DNA of 64,000 nt from an uncultured Alphaproteobacteria bacterium. Its GTDB lineage: Bacteria > Pseudomonadota > Alphaproteobacteria > RF32 > CAG-239. Positions 54,136-63,941 of this stretch are shown here, piece by piece (position 1 is the stretch's first letter; each line of letters starts with the position of its first letter). Location of the stretch: the NCBI GenBank assembly GCA_944392835.1, contig CALXYB010000007.1, forward strand, positions 1 through 64,000. Reading direction: 5' to 3'. Both the position numbers and the translations under genes were made by a program. The notes under the pieces are model-generated. The model made no database searches. It had not been told where the DNA came from and worked only from the letters and a program-made list of their open reading frames with translations.

Positions 54136-54765
54136 ATGGTTGCAAGAAGTTCTATTGAGGTGTTTGACAGCACTTTGGTCCCGATGGTTATTGAACAAAC
54201 CTCTAAAGGTGAGCGTTCGTTTGATATTTATTCCAGACTTTTGAAAGAAAGAATCATCTTCCTGACAGGTGAGGTTAATGATGAGGTTTCATCTCTTGTT
54301 TGCGCTCAGCTGCTGTTTTTGGAATCTGAAAACCCCAAAAAAGATATTTTCCTTTATATCAATTCTCCGGGAGGTGTAATTACTTCCGGTATGGCTATGT
54401 ATGACACAATGCAATATATCAGCTGTGATGTTGCAACAATGTGTATCGGTCAGGCTTGTTCTATGGGTTCTTTCCTGCTTGCAGGCGGTGCTAAGGGCAA
54501 GCGTTTCTCTTTGCCAAATGCGCAGATTATGATTCATCAGCCTTCCGGCGGCGCTAAAGGACAAGCAACGGATATTGAAATTCAGGCAAAGCTGATTTTG
54601 GATATGCGCAAACGTTTGAACAGCATCTATGCTAAAAACACGGGGCAAAAACTTTCGGTTATTGAAAAAGCTATGGACCGCGATAATTTTATGACCCCGG
54701 AAGAAGCCAAAAAATTCGGCTTGATTGACCATATTGTTACCAACCGCGATGAGATTATTAAATAG
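54136..54765 (+). CDS. clpP: ATP-dependent Clp protease proteolytic subunit
   Basis: A 209-aa serine protease forming the two-ring Clp chamber. Seen: [13 protein letters not shown], the catalytic Ser in [15 protein letters not shown] and the catalytic His in [12 protein letters not shown] 54136 follows AAGGAAAACAA and gives the usual length; an ATG 6 codons earlier is possible. It is followed after 8 bases by clpX. Confidence 0.95.
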   Translation: MVARSSIEVFDSTLVPMVIEQTSKGERSFDIYSRLLKERIIFLTGEVNDEVSSLVCAQLLFLESENPKKDIFLYINSPGGVITSGMAMYDTMQYISCDVATMCIGQACSMGSFLLAGGAKGKRFSLPNAQIMIHQPSGGAKGQATDIEIQAKLILDMRKRLNSIYAKNTGQKLSVIEKAMDRDNFMTPEEAKKFGLIDHIVTNRDEIIK

Positions 54766-54773
54766 GTGAAAAA

Positions 54774-56036
54774 ATGAGTGATAAAGATAATAATAACGGT
54801 GAGGTTTTATGCTGCTCTTTCTGCGGAAAAAGCCAGAATGAAGTGAAGAAGCTTGTGGCCGGTCGCGGTGTTTATATCTGCGATGAATGTATTGAGGTTT
54901 GTATCAATATCGTTGCTGATGAGATGAACGAAATGGCTAAGGAAGAAGGCGGTAATACGGCTGAAAAACTTCCGACACCTTCCAAAATCAAAGAGTTTTT
55001 GGACCAATATGTTATCGGCCAAGACCAAGCCAAAAAAGTTTTGTCCGTGGCGGTATATAACCATTATAAACGCTTAAACTGCAAAAAGACATCCAAAGAT
55101 ATTGAGGTATCTAAGTCAAACGTTATCCTTATCGGCTCAACCGGTTCGGGTAAAACTTTGTTGGCGCAGACTTTGGCCAAGATTTTGGACGTGCCTTTTG
55201 CTATTGCCGATGCCACAACTTTAACCGAAGCCGGATATGTCGGTGAGGATGTTGAAAATATCATTCTCAAGCTGGTACAAGCTGCAAATTATGACATTGA
55301 AAAAGCTCAGCGCGGTATTGTTTATATTGATGAGATTGATAAAATTACACGCAAAACAGATGGCCCGTCCATTACACGCGATGTTTCAGGTGAGGGCGTG
55401 CAACAGGCTTTGTTGAAGATTATTGAGGGTACGGTTGCTAATGTGCCGCCACAGGGTGGACGTAAACATCCGCAACAAGAGTTTTTGCATGTTGATACAA
55501 CAAATATTTTGTTTATCTGCGGTGGTGCTTTTGCCGGTTTGGAAAAAATCGTCAGCCGCAGAGGTAATGAAACATCTATTGGTTTCGGGGCTAAAGTTGC
55601 TTCCAAGGAAGAACGCGGAATCGGCGAAATTCTTAAAGATGTTCAGCCGGAAGATTTGCTTAAATATGGCTTAATTCCCGAGTTTGTCGGGCGTTTGCCG
55701 GTTATTGCCACCTTAGATGATTTGAATGAAGATGCTTTGGTCAAGGTTTTGACCGAGCCGAAAAACGCTTTGGTTAAGCAATATGCAACTTTGTTTGATA
55801 TGGAAGGTGTTAAGCTGACAATCACCGATGAGGCTTTGCGTGCTATCGCTAAAAAAGCTATTGAACGCAAAACCGGTGCGCGCGGTCTGCGTGCCATTAT
55901 GGAAGACAATTTGCTTGAGTTGATGTATGATATTCCGGACAAGAAAAATGTTTCTGAAATCATTATCAATGAAGAAGTTGTTAACGAGCATAAGGAGCCG
56001 GTCTTTATCTATAAAAAAGAAGAAAAATCAGCTTAA
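54774..56036 (+). CDS. clpX: ATP-dependent Clp protease ATP-binding subunit
   Basis: A 420-aa AAA+ unfoldase that delivers substrates to ClpP. Seen: the N-terminal zinc-binding domain CSFCGKS to CDECIEVC, the Walker A motif [16 protein letters not shown], Walker [12 protein letters not shown], the pore region of ClpX and the C-terminal D2 small domain. The length is normal. Confidence 0.97.
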   Translation: MSDKDNNNGEVLCCSFCGKSQNEVKKLVAGRGVYICDECIEVCINIVADEMNEMAKEEGGNTAEKLPTPSKIKEFLDQYVIGQDQAKKVLSVAVYNHYKRLNCKKTSKDIEVSKSNVILIGSTGSGKTLLAQTLAKILDVPFAIADATTLTEAGYVGEDVENIILKLVQAANYDIEKAQRGIVYIDEIDKITRKTDGPSITRDVSGEGVQQALLKIIEGTVANVPPQGGRKHPQQEFLHVDTTNILFICGGAFAGLEKIVSRRGNETSIGFGAKVASKEERGIGEILKDVQPEDLLKYGLIPEFVGRLPVIATLDDLNEDALVKVLTEPKNALVKQYATLFDMEGVKLTITDEALRAIAKKAIERKTGARGLRAIMEDNLLELMYDIPDKKNVSEIIINEEVVNEHKEPVFIYKKEEKSA

Positions 56037-56070
56037 TGTTCTAGATGGCAGCTATTTATTTTTGAAAGTA

Positions 56071-56096
56071 AAAAGCCCTCTGTAAAGAGGGCTTTT
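56071..56096. terminator. Terminator between clpX and dut
   Basis: AAAGCCCTCT (56072-56081) pairs with AGAGGGCTTT (56086-56095) around GTAA, with an A-run before and T-run after, so it can serve both converging genes. Confidence 0.88.
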
Positions 56097-56097
56097 G

Positions 56098-56577
56098 TTA
56101 TTTTCTGCCGGAGGAGCCAAAGCCGCCTTCGCCGCGTTTTGTTTGAAAATTATTTTCAAATTCTTCGTTGCTTACTTCCTCAAATTTGGCTTTGTAAGGG
56201 AAGGGGCATTCTATCTGTGCAATTTTATCTCCGCTATGCACTGTATATGCTTCTTTACTCGTGTTGAGCAAAATAACCATCGGTTCGCCTCTATAATCCG
56301 TATCTATAATGCCCCCAATCGGGATAATACCATGTTTGGCAGCCAGACCGCTTCTGCCGTTTACTCTCAACCAAAACGGATTTTCCGGGGCAAATTTTAC
56401 ACCTGTTGGGCACATAAAGCGCTCTTGTGGTAAAATTGTATGAGGTTCTTTTATGGATGCACAAATGTCAAAACAAGCTGCATCTTCCGTAGCGTAGCGT
56501 AGGTTGTTCGGGCTCTCAATATAATGTGGTAATTTGGTGTAAAATATTTTGAAATATTGGGTTTGAATTTTACTCAT
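56098..56577 (-). CDS. dut: dUTP diphosphatase
   Basis: A 159-aa trimeric dUTPase. Seen: motif 1 AACFDICAS, motif 3 NGRSGLAAKHGI, motif 4 IDTDYRGE and the C-terminal motif 5 KRGEGGFGSSG. The Asp of motif 1 is retained although the surrounding residues vary. The length is typical. Confidence 0.93.
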   Translation of the reverse strand: MSKIQTQYFKIFYTKLPHYIESPNNLRYATEDAACFDICASIKEPHTILPQERFMCPTGVKFAPENPFWLRVNGRSGLAAKHGIIPIGGIIDTDYRGEPMVILLNTSKEAYTVHSGDKIAQIECPFPYKAKFEEVSNEEFENNFQTKRGEGGFGSSGRK

Positions 56578-56653
56578 TTTATCCTCTTTTATTTGTTTGT
56601 CAGATTGTAAAAGAGAAAGAGGTTGTTTTGAAGAAAATCTTTTTTATTGTGTA

Positions 56654-56687
56654 TAAAAAAACTGCCTTGTTTTACCAAGGCAGTTTG
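56654..56687 (-). terminator. Terminator after the outer-membrane barrel gene
   Basis: ACTGCCTTG (56661-56669) pairs with CAAGGCAGT (56676-56684); on the minus strand it is followed by a run of T (56660-56654). Confidence 0.85.
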
Positions 56688-56709
56688 ATTCAATTTCAGT
56701 CAAATCCGA

Positions 56710-57261
56710 TTAGAAATTGTATCTGATACCAGCAGAGAACTCATTGATATCGTTCAAGTCGCTGTGTTGCAGATATACATGGCGATACATACCGCGAACA
56801 GCCCAGTTCTCGTCAATGTTGTATTGAGCACCAATGTTAGCTCTGATACCTAATGCTTCTTCCTTGTCAGCCATGAAGCCTTGTTCTCTGTATTTCATTT
56901 CATACTGACCAAGACCGAGACCGGCAATCAATTCAAACTCTTGATCGCAACCCAAGGGCAGATAACCCAAAGCATCTACACCATAGTTTTGGATGCGGGA
57001 AGATACTTTTTCACCGTCGGAAGTGTTCTTTTCATTCAAAGATCTCTGATAGAAAGCTTCCAAACCGAAGTTATCCATCAATTTAGCACCGGCTACGAAA
57101 GACAAGCTGTTGTAGTCATCTTCAACAAAATCTCTAGCATCATAGTTCATGCCATAGCTGGAGTAGTTGTAGTCCAAACCAACATAAGGTTTGATTTCTG
57201 CATTGGCGGTATTTACGGCAAATAAGCTGGCAACACCGGCGAGAAGTAAAGTTTTCTTCAT
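56710..57261 (-). CDS. Outer-membrane beta-barrel protein, OmpA/OmpW-like
   Basis: A 183-aa precursor with a signal peptide (MKKTLLLAGVASLFAVNTANA, cleaved before EIKPYVG). The mature part alternates aromatic and hydrophilic residues and ends NEFSAGIRYNF, with a terminal Phe as in proteins inserted by BamA; an 8-strand barrel is likely. ATG 57261 is preferred because AAGGA lies 9 bases upstream, while the ATG at 57270 would be too close to it. It has its own terminator, and its function is unknown. Confidence 0.82.
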   Translation of the reverse strand: MKKTLLLAGVASLFAVNTANAEIKPYVGLDYNYSSYGMNYDARDFVEDDYNSLSFVAGAKLMDNFGLEAFYQRSLNEKNTSDGEKVSSRIQNYGVDALGYLPLGCDQEFELIAGLGLGQYEMKYREQGFMADKEEALGIRANIGAQYNIDENWAVRGMYRHVYLQHSDLNDINEFSAGIRYNF

Positions 57262-57438
57262 GTAGTTCATATCCTTTTACTAGTTAAAGAATAGCCAAAT
57301 ATCAGGGACATCTGACATTTGTATCTATTGGATTTGACTGAAGTTTTATCCAATATGGTATAGACTTTAGTATAAGTTTTTGTGTTTGGCAAGCTTATTC
57401 GTACATCTTTTGGTATGTATGGTAGAATAACTTTCTGG

Positions 57439-58395
57439 TTAGTGTAGGTTTTGATGAAGAAAAGCCTTTAAGCTTTCTTCATTTTCCCAAGAAATTTCAA
57501 TCTCCAGAACATGAAAATGTTTTTGAATTTGTGGGGGAATTTTTACAAAATCTTTGGCTGTTGTAAACAAGACTGCGTTCTTTTTTTGCGCTTCGTTAAT
57601 GAGTTTTTTTAGCTCAGCCATTGTGTATTGATGATGATCGGGAAAGTCAATTGTTTTAAGAAGTTTGAACCCTAATTCCCGAAGAGAAGTGTAAAATTTT
57701 TCGGGGCGACCGATACCGGCAAAGGCAATTATCTCATTGTTGTTTATTTCCGGCTTTTTTGCAACGACGGAACCCTTGAATATGGGTAAGTCTTTTGTCT
57801 GCGCTGCAAGATTGTGTTTGTCTTCTCCTAAGATAATAACGGCTTGAGCGCGTTTAAGTCCCGAGGTTAAACTTTCTCTTAACGGACCGGCCGGAATGCA
57901 TAAACCGTTACCGATACCAACGCCGCCATCAAAGACCAAAAATGATAGGTCTTTATATAAACCTGGGTTTTGAAAACCATCGTCCATGATGATTATTTCC
58001 GCTCCGGATTGCAAGGCTTTTTGCGCTCCGGAAAACCTATCAGGATTAACAATTACCGGAGCTTGTCTTGAGAGCAATAGGGGTTCATCTCCGACCTCCG
58101 CAGCTGTGTGTCTGGCTTTGTCTACCATAATGCCTTTTAGCTTTCCGCCATAGCCGCGTGAAACGAAAAACGGGTTTTTTCCCATTTGTTGCAATAGTTT
58201 GGCAAAGGAGACGGCAACGGGAGTTTTTCCCGTGCCGCCCGCCGTAATGTTACCAATGCATATTACCGGACGATTAACTTTTTTGGTGTGCCCGAACCTG
58301 ATGCGGAGGCTTGTGGCCAGAGCATAGAGCTTTCCTAAAGGAGCGAGCGACATAGATATAAAGTTTGATGATGTCCAGAATGCAGGAGTTTTCAT
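57439..58395 (-). CDS. lpxK: Tetraacyldisaccharide 4'-kinase
   Basis: A 318-aa inner-membrane-associated kinase phosphorylating the lipid A disaccharide at 4'. Seen: the P-loop NITAGGTGKTPVAVSFAK near residue 50, VSRGYGGK, IIMDDGFQN and FAGIGRPEKFY. It overlaps the waaA stop by 4 bases; with lpxA, D, I and B elsewhere in the window most of the lipid A route is covered. Confidence 0.95.
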   Translation of the reverse strand: MKTPAFWTSSNFISMSLAPLGKLYALATSLRIRFGHTKKVNRPVICIGNITAGGTGKTPVAVSFAKLLQQMGKNPFFVSRGYGGKLKGIMVDKARHTAAEVGDEPLLLSRQAPVIVNPDRFSGAQKALQSGAEIIIMDDGFQNPGLYKDLSFLVFDGGVGIGNGLCIPAGPLRESLTSGLKRAQAVIILGEDKHNLAAQTKDLPIFKGSVVAKKPEINNNEIIAFAGIGRPEKFYTSLRELGFKLLKTIDFPDHHQYTMAELKKLINEAQKKNAVLFTTAKDFVKIPPQIQKHFHVLEIEISWENEESLKAFLHQNLH

Positions 58396-59657
58396 TCGCC
58401 GATATATCCTTTTACCTTTTCAACAATGCCATCTAATACTTTGGCTTCTCCGTGAGCCCAATTATAGGCCAGAGAACGTTTAGCTTCCAACAATTCGGGG
58501 TTGGTTAAAAGTTGGATAACATTTTCTTCCAGTTCGTTTACGTCATTAACCTGGATTACGGCATCAGCTTTCTTAGCGCGGTTCATTGCATCCGTAAAGT
58601 TAAACATATGCGGACCAACTAAAACAGCGTCTCTCATGCGTGAGGGCTCCATAAAGTTTTGACCACCATGCGGAATGAGTGAGCCGCCGATGAAAACTAA
58701 TGGGGCTAAATCATACCAAATACCAACTTCACCAATGGTGTCGGCAATATAAACATCTGTTGTGTCGGTAATTTTCTCACCTTTGGAGCGGAGCGCTGTT
58801 TTCAGTCCGATTTCATTTAAGGCTTCCTGAATTTCGGGACCGCGGTTCGGGTGGCGTGGTGCAATAATGGTCAAAAGTCCCGGAACTTTGTCCTGAACGC
58901 GTTTTAGAAATTTGCCAATTTTTAATTCCTCATCATTGTGGGTTGAGCTGACATTCCACAATGGACGGTTGCCGATTTGAGCTGCAATTTCTTCTCTTTT
59001 GGCGGGGTCAACAGGAGGTTGAAAACCTGCATATTTTAGGTTGCCTAAGCAGATTGCCTCTTTGGCGCCCAAAACTCTTAAACGATAAGCATCTTCTTCT
59101 GATTGACCGAGGCAGAATGTAAAGCAGTCAAGTAGTTCTTTGCAGATAAAGTCAAATTGTTGCCATCTTTTAAAAGATTTGTTGGAAATGCGGCCGTTGA
59201 CTAACAAAAGCGGAATGTTTCTGGCTTTGATGTTGGAAAGCATAGCAGGCCAAAGCTCCGATTCAAACCACAAGGCTAAATCCGGCTTCCAATGACGCAA
59301 GAAACGAGCTGCAAATGTCGGATTGTCTATTGGAATATATTGATGAAAAGCACGCTCGGGAAGGCGTTTGTTCATCAGCTCTGCAGAAGTTACCGTGCCG
59401 GTTGTTACCATAATGTGCAAGTTTGGATATAACTCCAGAAGACGCGTGATTAAGGGTAACATAGACAAAGATTCACCAACAGATGCGCCGTGGAACCAAA
59501 TTAGTTTGCCTTCGGGGCGCTTCATCTTGGGCTTACCAATGCGTTCGTTGAACCTTTTGATATCTTCTTTGCCGTTTTGTTTACGCTTGTTGATATAGCG
59601 TTTGATAACCAATGGGTAAAGAATGCGAATCAGAAAATTATATATACGGATAAACAT
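58392..59657 (-). CDS. waaA: 3-deoxy-D-manno-octulosonic acid transferase
   Basis: A 421-aa GT30 enzyme that adds Kdo to lipid IVA. Seen: an N-terminal membrane anchor, IWFHGASVGESLSMLPLI with its catalytic Glu, PERAFHQYIPIDNP, IIAPRHPNRGPEI and GGSLIPHGGQNFMEPSR. It overlaps lpxK and is preceded by the DUF374 gene, an arrangement common in alphaproteobacteria. Confidence 0.95.
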   Translation of the reverse strand: MFIRIYNFLIRILYPLVIKRYINKRKQNGKEDIKRFNERIGKPKMKRPEGKLIWFHGASVGESLSMLPLITRLLELYPNLHIMVTTGTVTSAELMNKRLPERAFHQYIPIDNPTFAARFLRHWKPDLALWFESELWPAMLSNIKARNIPLLLVNGRISNKSFKRWQQFDFICKELLDCFTFCLGQSEEDAYRLRVLGAKEAICLGNLKYAGFQPPVDPAKREEIAAQIGNRPLWNVSSTHNDEELKIGKFLKRVQDKVPGLLTIIAPRHPNRGPEIQEALNEIGLKTALRSKGEKITDTTDVYIADTIGEVGIWYDLAPLVFIGGSLIPHGGQNFMEPSRMRDAVLVGPHMFNFTDAMNRAKKADAVIQVNDVNELEENVIQLLTNPELLEAKRSLAYNWAHGEAKVLDGIVEKVKGYIGE

Positions 59658-59673
59658 GTGTTCTTACCTTTTT

Positions 59674-60423
59674 TTAGTTCTTGGGATAACGTTTCTTTTT
59701 TGCCGTGCTGCCGGGGAGAATTTTTTCAATTCCCATTTGTTTGTCAGCTGCAAAGCAGGTTTGATTAAGCTCTGTCTCAATTTGTAGGCGAATCTTTTCA
59801 AGCTCGTCTTCCGTGGCGTTATGCGGAACATAATACGGGCCGATAAGTTCGCAAATTCCTTCTGAGAAGGGAAGCGGGATCATCATTTTGTCCCAGGCTT
59901 TGTGTACTATTTTTGAGCCTTTGACACTACAGGTGATGCCATAAATGGGTTTGCCGCTTTTTTGTGCAAAATAAATAGGACTTTTGCTTAGCTTCATATT
60001 CGGACCTTTGGGACCATCAGGAATAATGCAAATAGCTTTGTCTTTTTGCAAAGATTCAATTAAGTCTCTGGCGGAGCCTACGGCGTTTTCGTTGCTTGAG
60101 CCGCCGATTGTGCCTAAACCGCATTTTTCTAAAAAACCGGCAATCAGGCGGCCGTCTTGGTGCAAAGATACCAGCGCATTGAGCGGGCGCTTCTTGTTCC
60201 AAAAATAAGGGTATAACATTGCGCGGCCATGCCAACCGATGAGAATCAGGCTTTTTTCTTTTTCCCAGCCTGCATAAAATTCGTTTATGCCTTTGGTTTG
60301 CCATTTAGTGGTTTTGCCAATCAGCAAAGCGTAATAATAAATCAGGCTACTAATCATATGCGTTATGATTTTTGAGCGGAGCAGCTTTTTGAGCGATTTT
60401 TTGAATATCTTTGCTTTGGCCAT
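59674..60423 (-). CDS. DUF374 lysophospholipid acyltransferase-like protein
   Basis: A 249-aa protein of the DUF374 family, distantly related to lipid A late acyltransferases. Seen: LIGWHGRAMLYPYF with the His near residue 65, GGSSNENAVGSARDL and IIPDGPKGPNMKLSKSPIYFA, which fit an H-x4-D-type active site and the family signature. The ATG at 60423 is used; a TTG 5 codons earlier is possible. It lies beside waaA and lpxK, so a role in LPS or phospholipid acylation is likely. Confidence 0.85.
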   Translation of the reverse strand: MAKAKIFKKSLKKLLRSKIITHMISSLIYYYALLIGKTTKWQTKGINEFYAGWEKEKSLILIGWHGRAMLYPYFWNKKRPLNALVSLHQDGRLIAGFLEKCGLGTIGGSSNENAVGSARDLIESLQKDKAICIIPDGPKGPNMKLSKSPIYFAQKSGKPIYGITCSVKGSKIVHKAWDKMMIPLPFSEGICELIGPYYVPHNATEDELEKIRLQIETELNQTCFAADKQMGIEKILPGSTAKKKRYPKN

Positions 60424-60441
60424 GTTTTGTTCCGGCAAGGG

Positions 60442-60696
60442 TTAGTTATGAGATTTCTTTACGGTGTCCGTAATGGCGATGCCGATGGTTTCATTCTCGG
60501 TAATGACAACCTCACCATGTCCGATTAAAACATTGTTGGCATAGACATCAACATAATCGTTAACATCACGGTCAAGCTCCACAACGGCACCGCGGCCAAG
60601 TTTTAAAAGCTGATTGACCCTTAAATCTGCCGTGCCCAATGTTACTGAAATATCAACCGTGATTTCGCCACTTGTATTATTTCTTCTTGATGCCAT
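60442..60696 (-). CDS. Small SpoA-domain protein, FliN-like
   Basis: An 84-aa protein consisting of little more than one SpoA (FliN C-terminal) domain: VDISVTLGTADLRVNQLLKL, GRGAVVELDR, VDVYANNVLIGHGEVVI and a terminal IGIAITDTV strand. FliN is a flagellar C-ring component; related SpoA proteins occur in type III secretion. No other flagellar gene is present in this window and the gene heads the DUF374-waaA-lpxK operon. Whether it works in a motor or has another role is unknown. Confidence 0.82.
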   Translation of the reverse strand: MASRRNNTSGEITVDISVTLGTADLRVNQLLKLGRGAVVELDRDVNDYVDVYANNVLIGHGEVVITENETIGIAITDTVKKSHN

Positions 60697-60937
60697 TATT
60701 AATGCCTGCCTTAACTCTAGTTAAATTATAGTGTTTTTTATATATGTATATGTTTTTAATTAAAATAACAAATTAAATTATCAACTTATTATACCGATTT
60801 TGTTTTCTGCTGTGGATTAAACGGTTTTGACGTTGCTTGGAGAAGGGATTTGTGCCAAAACCTTTAGTACGGCTATTGTCGTTTGCATAATGTTTTCCTA
60901 TATTATTTATAAACAGTTTTTTTTGAGGGCAGAAAAA

Positions 60938-63298
60938 ATGGTATCAAAAAAAGAAAAATATCCGGTTCTTCCACTTCGTGATATTGTAGTTTATCCGAAG
61001 ATGATTGTTCCGTTGTTTGTGGGGCGTGAGAAGTCTATTCGCGCTTTGCAGGAAGTGGTGGATAATGATAAAAATATTGTGTTGGCGACGCAGATTAATG
61101 CCGCAGAAGAAGATCCAACACCTGACGATATTTATCATGTCGGAACTTTGGGTACGATTTTGCAACTCTTGAAGCTTCCTGACGGAACAGTTAAAGTCTT
61201 AATTGAAGGCATTGAGCGGGTTAAGCTTGAAAAGTTTGAGAAAAACGATGCCTTTATGGAGGTTAGCGCCTCCGTTATTCCGGATAAAGACAGCCATGGT
61301 GTGGAACTAGAGGCTTTGGTGCGCGCTGTCTTGTCGCAGTTTGAAGATTATGTTAAGCTCTCAAAGAAAACTCCGCCGGAGGTTTTGGTTGCCGTTAATC
61401 AGATTGAGGATTATGGCAAACTTGCTGATACCATTGCATCTCATTTGGCCTTAAAAATTGCCGATAAGCAGGTTTTGCTTGAGGCGGCTTCACTTAAGGA
61501 GCGCTTTGAAAAAATCTTGGGCTTTATGGAAGCGGAAGTTACACTTCTTGAGGTGGAAAACAAAATTAAAACCCGTGTGAAAAAGCAAATGGAAAAAAGC
61601 CAGAAAGAGTATTATCTGAATGAGCAGATGAAGGCGATTCAGAAAGAGCTCGGCGATGGTGATGAAGATGCCGAAATTTCTGGTTATATGGATAAAATTA
61701 ACAAGACAAAGCTTTCTAAGGAAGCTAAAGAAAAAGCTTTGGCCGAAGTTAAAAAGCTTAAAAATATGAGCTCTATGTCATCGGAAGCGACAGTTGTTCG
61801 TAATTATCTGGACTGGATGCTTGATATTCCGTGGAAAAAATATTCCAAAATCAATAAAGACCTGAACAAAGCTTTGGCGATTTTGGAAGAAGACCACTAT
61901 GGTTTGGACAAGGTTAAGGAACGTATTGCCGAATATTTGGCTGTGCAGGCGCGTGCCAATAAGGTCAAAGGTCCGATTTTGTGTTTGGTCGGGCCTCCGG
62001 GAGTCGGTAAAACTTCGCTCGGAAAGTCTATTGCCAGAGCAACGGGACGTAATTTTGTCCGCACATCTCTCGGTGGTATGCGCGATGAAGCCGAAATCAG
62101 AGGACATCGCAGAACATATATCGGTTCAATGCCCGGTAAGATTATTAAAGGTATGAAAAAAGCCGGCACATCTAACCCTCTGTTCTTGCTTGATGAAATT
62201 GATAAGCTTGGTAATGATTGGCGCGGAGATCCGAGTTCGGCATTGTTGGAGGTCTTAGATCCGGAGCAAAATGCTGCTTTTAATGACCATTATCTGGAAG
62301 TGGATTATGACTTGTCTGATGTGATGTTTGTTACAACAGCCAACTCTCTGGATATGCCGAGACCTTTGCTTGACCGTATGGAAATTATCCGCTTGTCGGG
62401 TTATACCGAAGATGAAAAAGTGGAGATTGCCAAACGCCACCTGATTCCCAAAATATTCAAGGAAAATGCGGTGGAACCTCATGAGCTGGAGATTACGGAT
62501 GCAGCTATCAGAGATGTTATTCGTTATTATACCCGCGAGGCCGGTGTGCGTAATTTGGAGCGCGAATTGGCAACTATTGCACGTAAGTCGGTTAAGGAAA
62601 TTTTGCTTTCTAAGGGCAAAGAAAAACATGTGAAGGTTGATGCCAAGAATCTGCATAAATATCTCGGTGTTATTAAATATCGTTTCGGCGAAGCGGAAGA
62701 AAAAGACCACATCGGTGTTACGACCGGTTTGGCTTGGACAGAAGTCGGCGGAGATATTTTGTTTATTGAAGCCGTGGATATGCCCGGCAAAGGCAGAGTT
62801 ACACAAACCGGTAAGCTTGGCGATGTGATGAAAGAATCCATTGAGACGGCATTCTCCGTGGTTCGGGCTCATTCCAAAGAATTGGGAATTGATCCTGAGG
62901 TCTTTGAAAAGACGGATATTCACGTTCATGTGCCGGAAGGGGCAACGCCTAAAGACGGACCGTCGGCGGGTATTGCTATGTACACAACTCTGGTGTCCGT
63001 TTTGACCAAGATTCCGGTTCGCAAAGATGTGGCTATGACTGGCGAAATTACTTTGCAGGGCAGGGTGCTTCCTATCGGCGGGTTGAAAGAAAAATTGCTT
63101 TCGGCTTTGCGCGGCGGAATTAAAACCGTGATTATTCCGAAAGAAAATGAAAAAGACTTGGAAGAGATTCCGCAAAACGTTAAAACAGGAATGAAGATTA
63201 TTCCGGTTTCTGACGTGAAAGAGGTAATTAAAATTGCGCTTAGCAAAAGTTTAAAGCCTTTGAAGGAAACTTCTAAGAAAAAAACAAAAAGTAAGTAA
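60938..63298 (+). CDS. lon: ATP-dependent protease Lon
   Basis: A 786-aa serine protease and AAA+ unfoldase. Seen: the N-terminal LON substrate domain PVLPLRDIVVYPKMIVPLFV, Walker A GPPGVGKTSLGKSIARATGR near residue 350, the sensor/arginine region, and the Ser-Lys dyad in PKDGPSAGIAMYT and LPIGGLKEKLLSALRGG. GAGGGC lies before ATG 60938, chosen over a far-upstream in-frame ATG that adds an unlike, hydrophobic 37-aa stretch. The length is normal. Confidence 0.96.
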   Translation: MVSKKEKYPVLPLRDIVVYPKMIVPLFVGREKSIRALQEVVDNDKNIVLATQINAAEEDPTPDDIYHVGTLGTILQLLKLPDGTVKVLIEGIERVKLEKFEKNDAFMEVSASVIPDKDSHGVELEALVRAVLSQFEDYVKLSKKTPPEVLVAVNQIEDYGKLADTIASHLALKIADKQVLLEAASLKERFEKILGFMEAEVTLLEVENKIKTRVKKQMEKSQKEYYLNEQMKAIQKELGDGDEDAEISGYMDKINKTKLSKEAKEKALAEVKKLKNMSSMSSEATVVRNYLDWMLDIPWKKYSKINKDLNKALAILEEDHYGLDKVKERIAEYLAVQARANKVKGPILCLVGPPGVGKTSLGKSIARATGRNFVRTSLGGMRDEAEIRGHRRTYIGSMPGKIIKGMKKAGTSNPLFLLDEIDKLGNDWRGDPSSALLEVLDPEQNAAFNDHYLEVDYDLSDVMFVTTANSLDMPRPLLDRMEIIRLSGYTEDEKVEIAKRHLIPKIFKENAVEPHELEITDAAIRDVIRYYTREAGVRNLERELATIARKSVKEILLSKGKEKHVKVDAKNLHKYLGVIKYRFGEAEEKDHIGVTTGLAWTEVGGDILFIEAVDMPGKGRVTQTGKLGDVMKESIETAFSVVRAHSKELGIDPEVFEKTDIHVHVPEGATPKDGPSAGIAMYTTLVSVLTKIPVRKDVAMTGEITLQGRVLPIGGLKEKLLSALRGGIKTVIIPKENEKDLEEIPQNVKTGMKIIPVSDVKEVIKIALSKSLKPLKETSKKKTKSK

Positions 63299-63316
63299 TT
63301 ACTATATTATATAGAA

Positions 63317-63345
63317 AAGTGCCGTTTTTTGACGGCACTTTTTTT
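63317..63345 (+). terminator. Rho-independent terminator after lon
   Basis: AAGTGCCGT (63317-63325) pairs with ACGGCACTT (63332-63340), followed by T (63341-63345). Confidence 0.88.
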
Positions 63346-63493
63346 GTGTGAATCGGGGTTAAGAATCGCTTCAAAACTTGTGGAAAATCAGGCTGGATAA
63401 AGATTTGGCTGTGAATAACTTGCAAAAACAAGCAAAATCTGAGCTAAAAAGTAAAAAAATTGAGGAAATTCGGGATAAAAGCGTTGATTTTGT

Positions 63494-63522
63494 TTGACTC
63501 ATTGATTTTTAGGCGCTTAAAT
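63494..63522 (+). promoter_or_regulatory. Probable promoter of the HU gene
   Basis: TTGACT (63494-63499) and TTAAAT (63517-63522) are spaced by 17 bases, about 67 bases before the GTG start. Confidence 0.55.
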
Positions 63523-63588
63523 TTTCTTGTGATGACAAAGTTTGTTGTCATTTGGTTTATAACTTAATAATTAGAGGGAGTCCTCACC

Positions 63589-63861
63589 GTGAATAAAAAT
63601 GAACTTATTTCTAGCATTGCTAATGAAACCGGCCTTACCAAAACTGATTCTGCTAAGGCTGTAGACGCATTCGTTGCTTCTGTAACCAAAGCTTTGAAGT
63701 CTGGCGATGAAGTTCGCTTGGTTGGTTTCGGTACTTTTGCCGTTTCTAAGCGTTCTGCTACAACCGGCCGCAATCCGCGCACCGGCGCTACAATTAAAAT
63801 TCCTGCTCGCAAGCAGGCTAAGTTCAAGGCTGGTAAAGCTCTTCAGGATTCTGTAAACTAA
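63589..63861 (+). CDS. hupB: DNA-binding protein HU
   Basis: A 90-aa nucleoid-associated protein bending DNA. Seen: MNKNELISSIANETGLTKTD, the hydrophobic core, VGFGTFAVSKRSATTGRNPR, and the arm motif NPRTGATIKIPARK. The start is GTG with a strong GAGGGAG ribosome site. It follows lon, its conserved neighbour. The full domain is present, so the gene is complete. Confidence 0.96.
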   Translation: MNKNELISSIANETGLTKTDSAKAVDAFVASVTKALKSGDEVRLVGFGTFAVSKRSATTGRNPRTGATIKIPARKQAKFKAGKALQDSVN

Positions 63862-63869
63862 TTATCAGT

Positions 63870-63893
63870 AAGGGAAGACGAATGTCTTCCCTT
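63870..63893 (+). repeat. Inverted repeat after hupB without T-run
   Basis: AAGGGAAGAC (63870-63879) pairs with GTCTTCCCTT (63884-63893) around a 4-base loop. It has no poly-T tail and stands before the better terminator at 63911, so it may protect the 3' end of the mRNA. Confidence 0.6.
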
Positions 63894-63910
63894 GGTTTAT
63901 GTGAAGATTA

Positions 63911-63941
63911 AAGGCGAAACAAATTGGTTTCGCCTTTTTTT
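63911..63941 (+). terminator. Rho-independent terminator after hupB
   Basis: AAGGCGAAAC (63911-63920) pairs with GTTTCGCCTT (63927-63936) with a 6-nt loop, followed by a T-run. The remaining bases to 64000 show no feature. Confidence 0.88.

Noticed and set aside
60827..60937. Extended N terminus for Lon
   Set aside because: The added residues are hydrophobic and unlike Lon; GAGGGC precedes ATG 60938, which gives the family's usual start.
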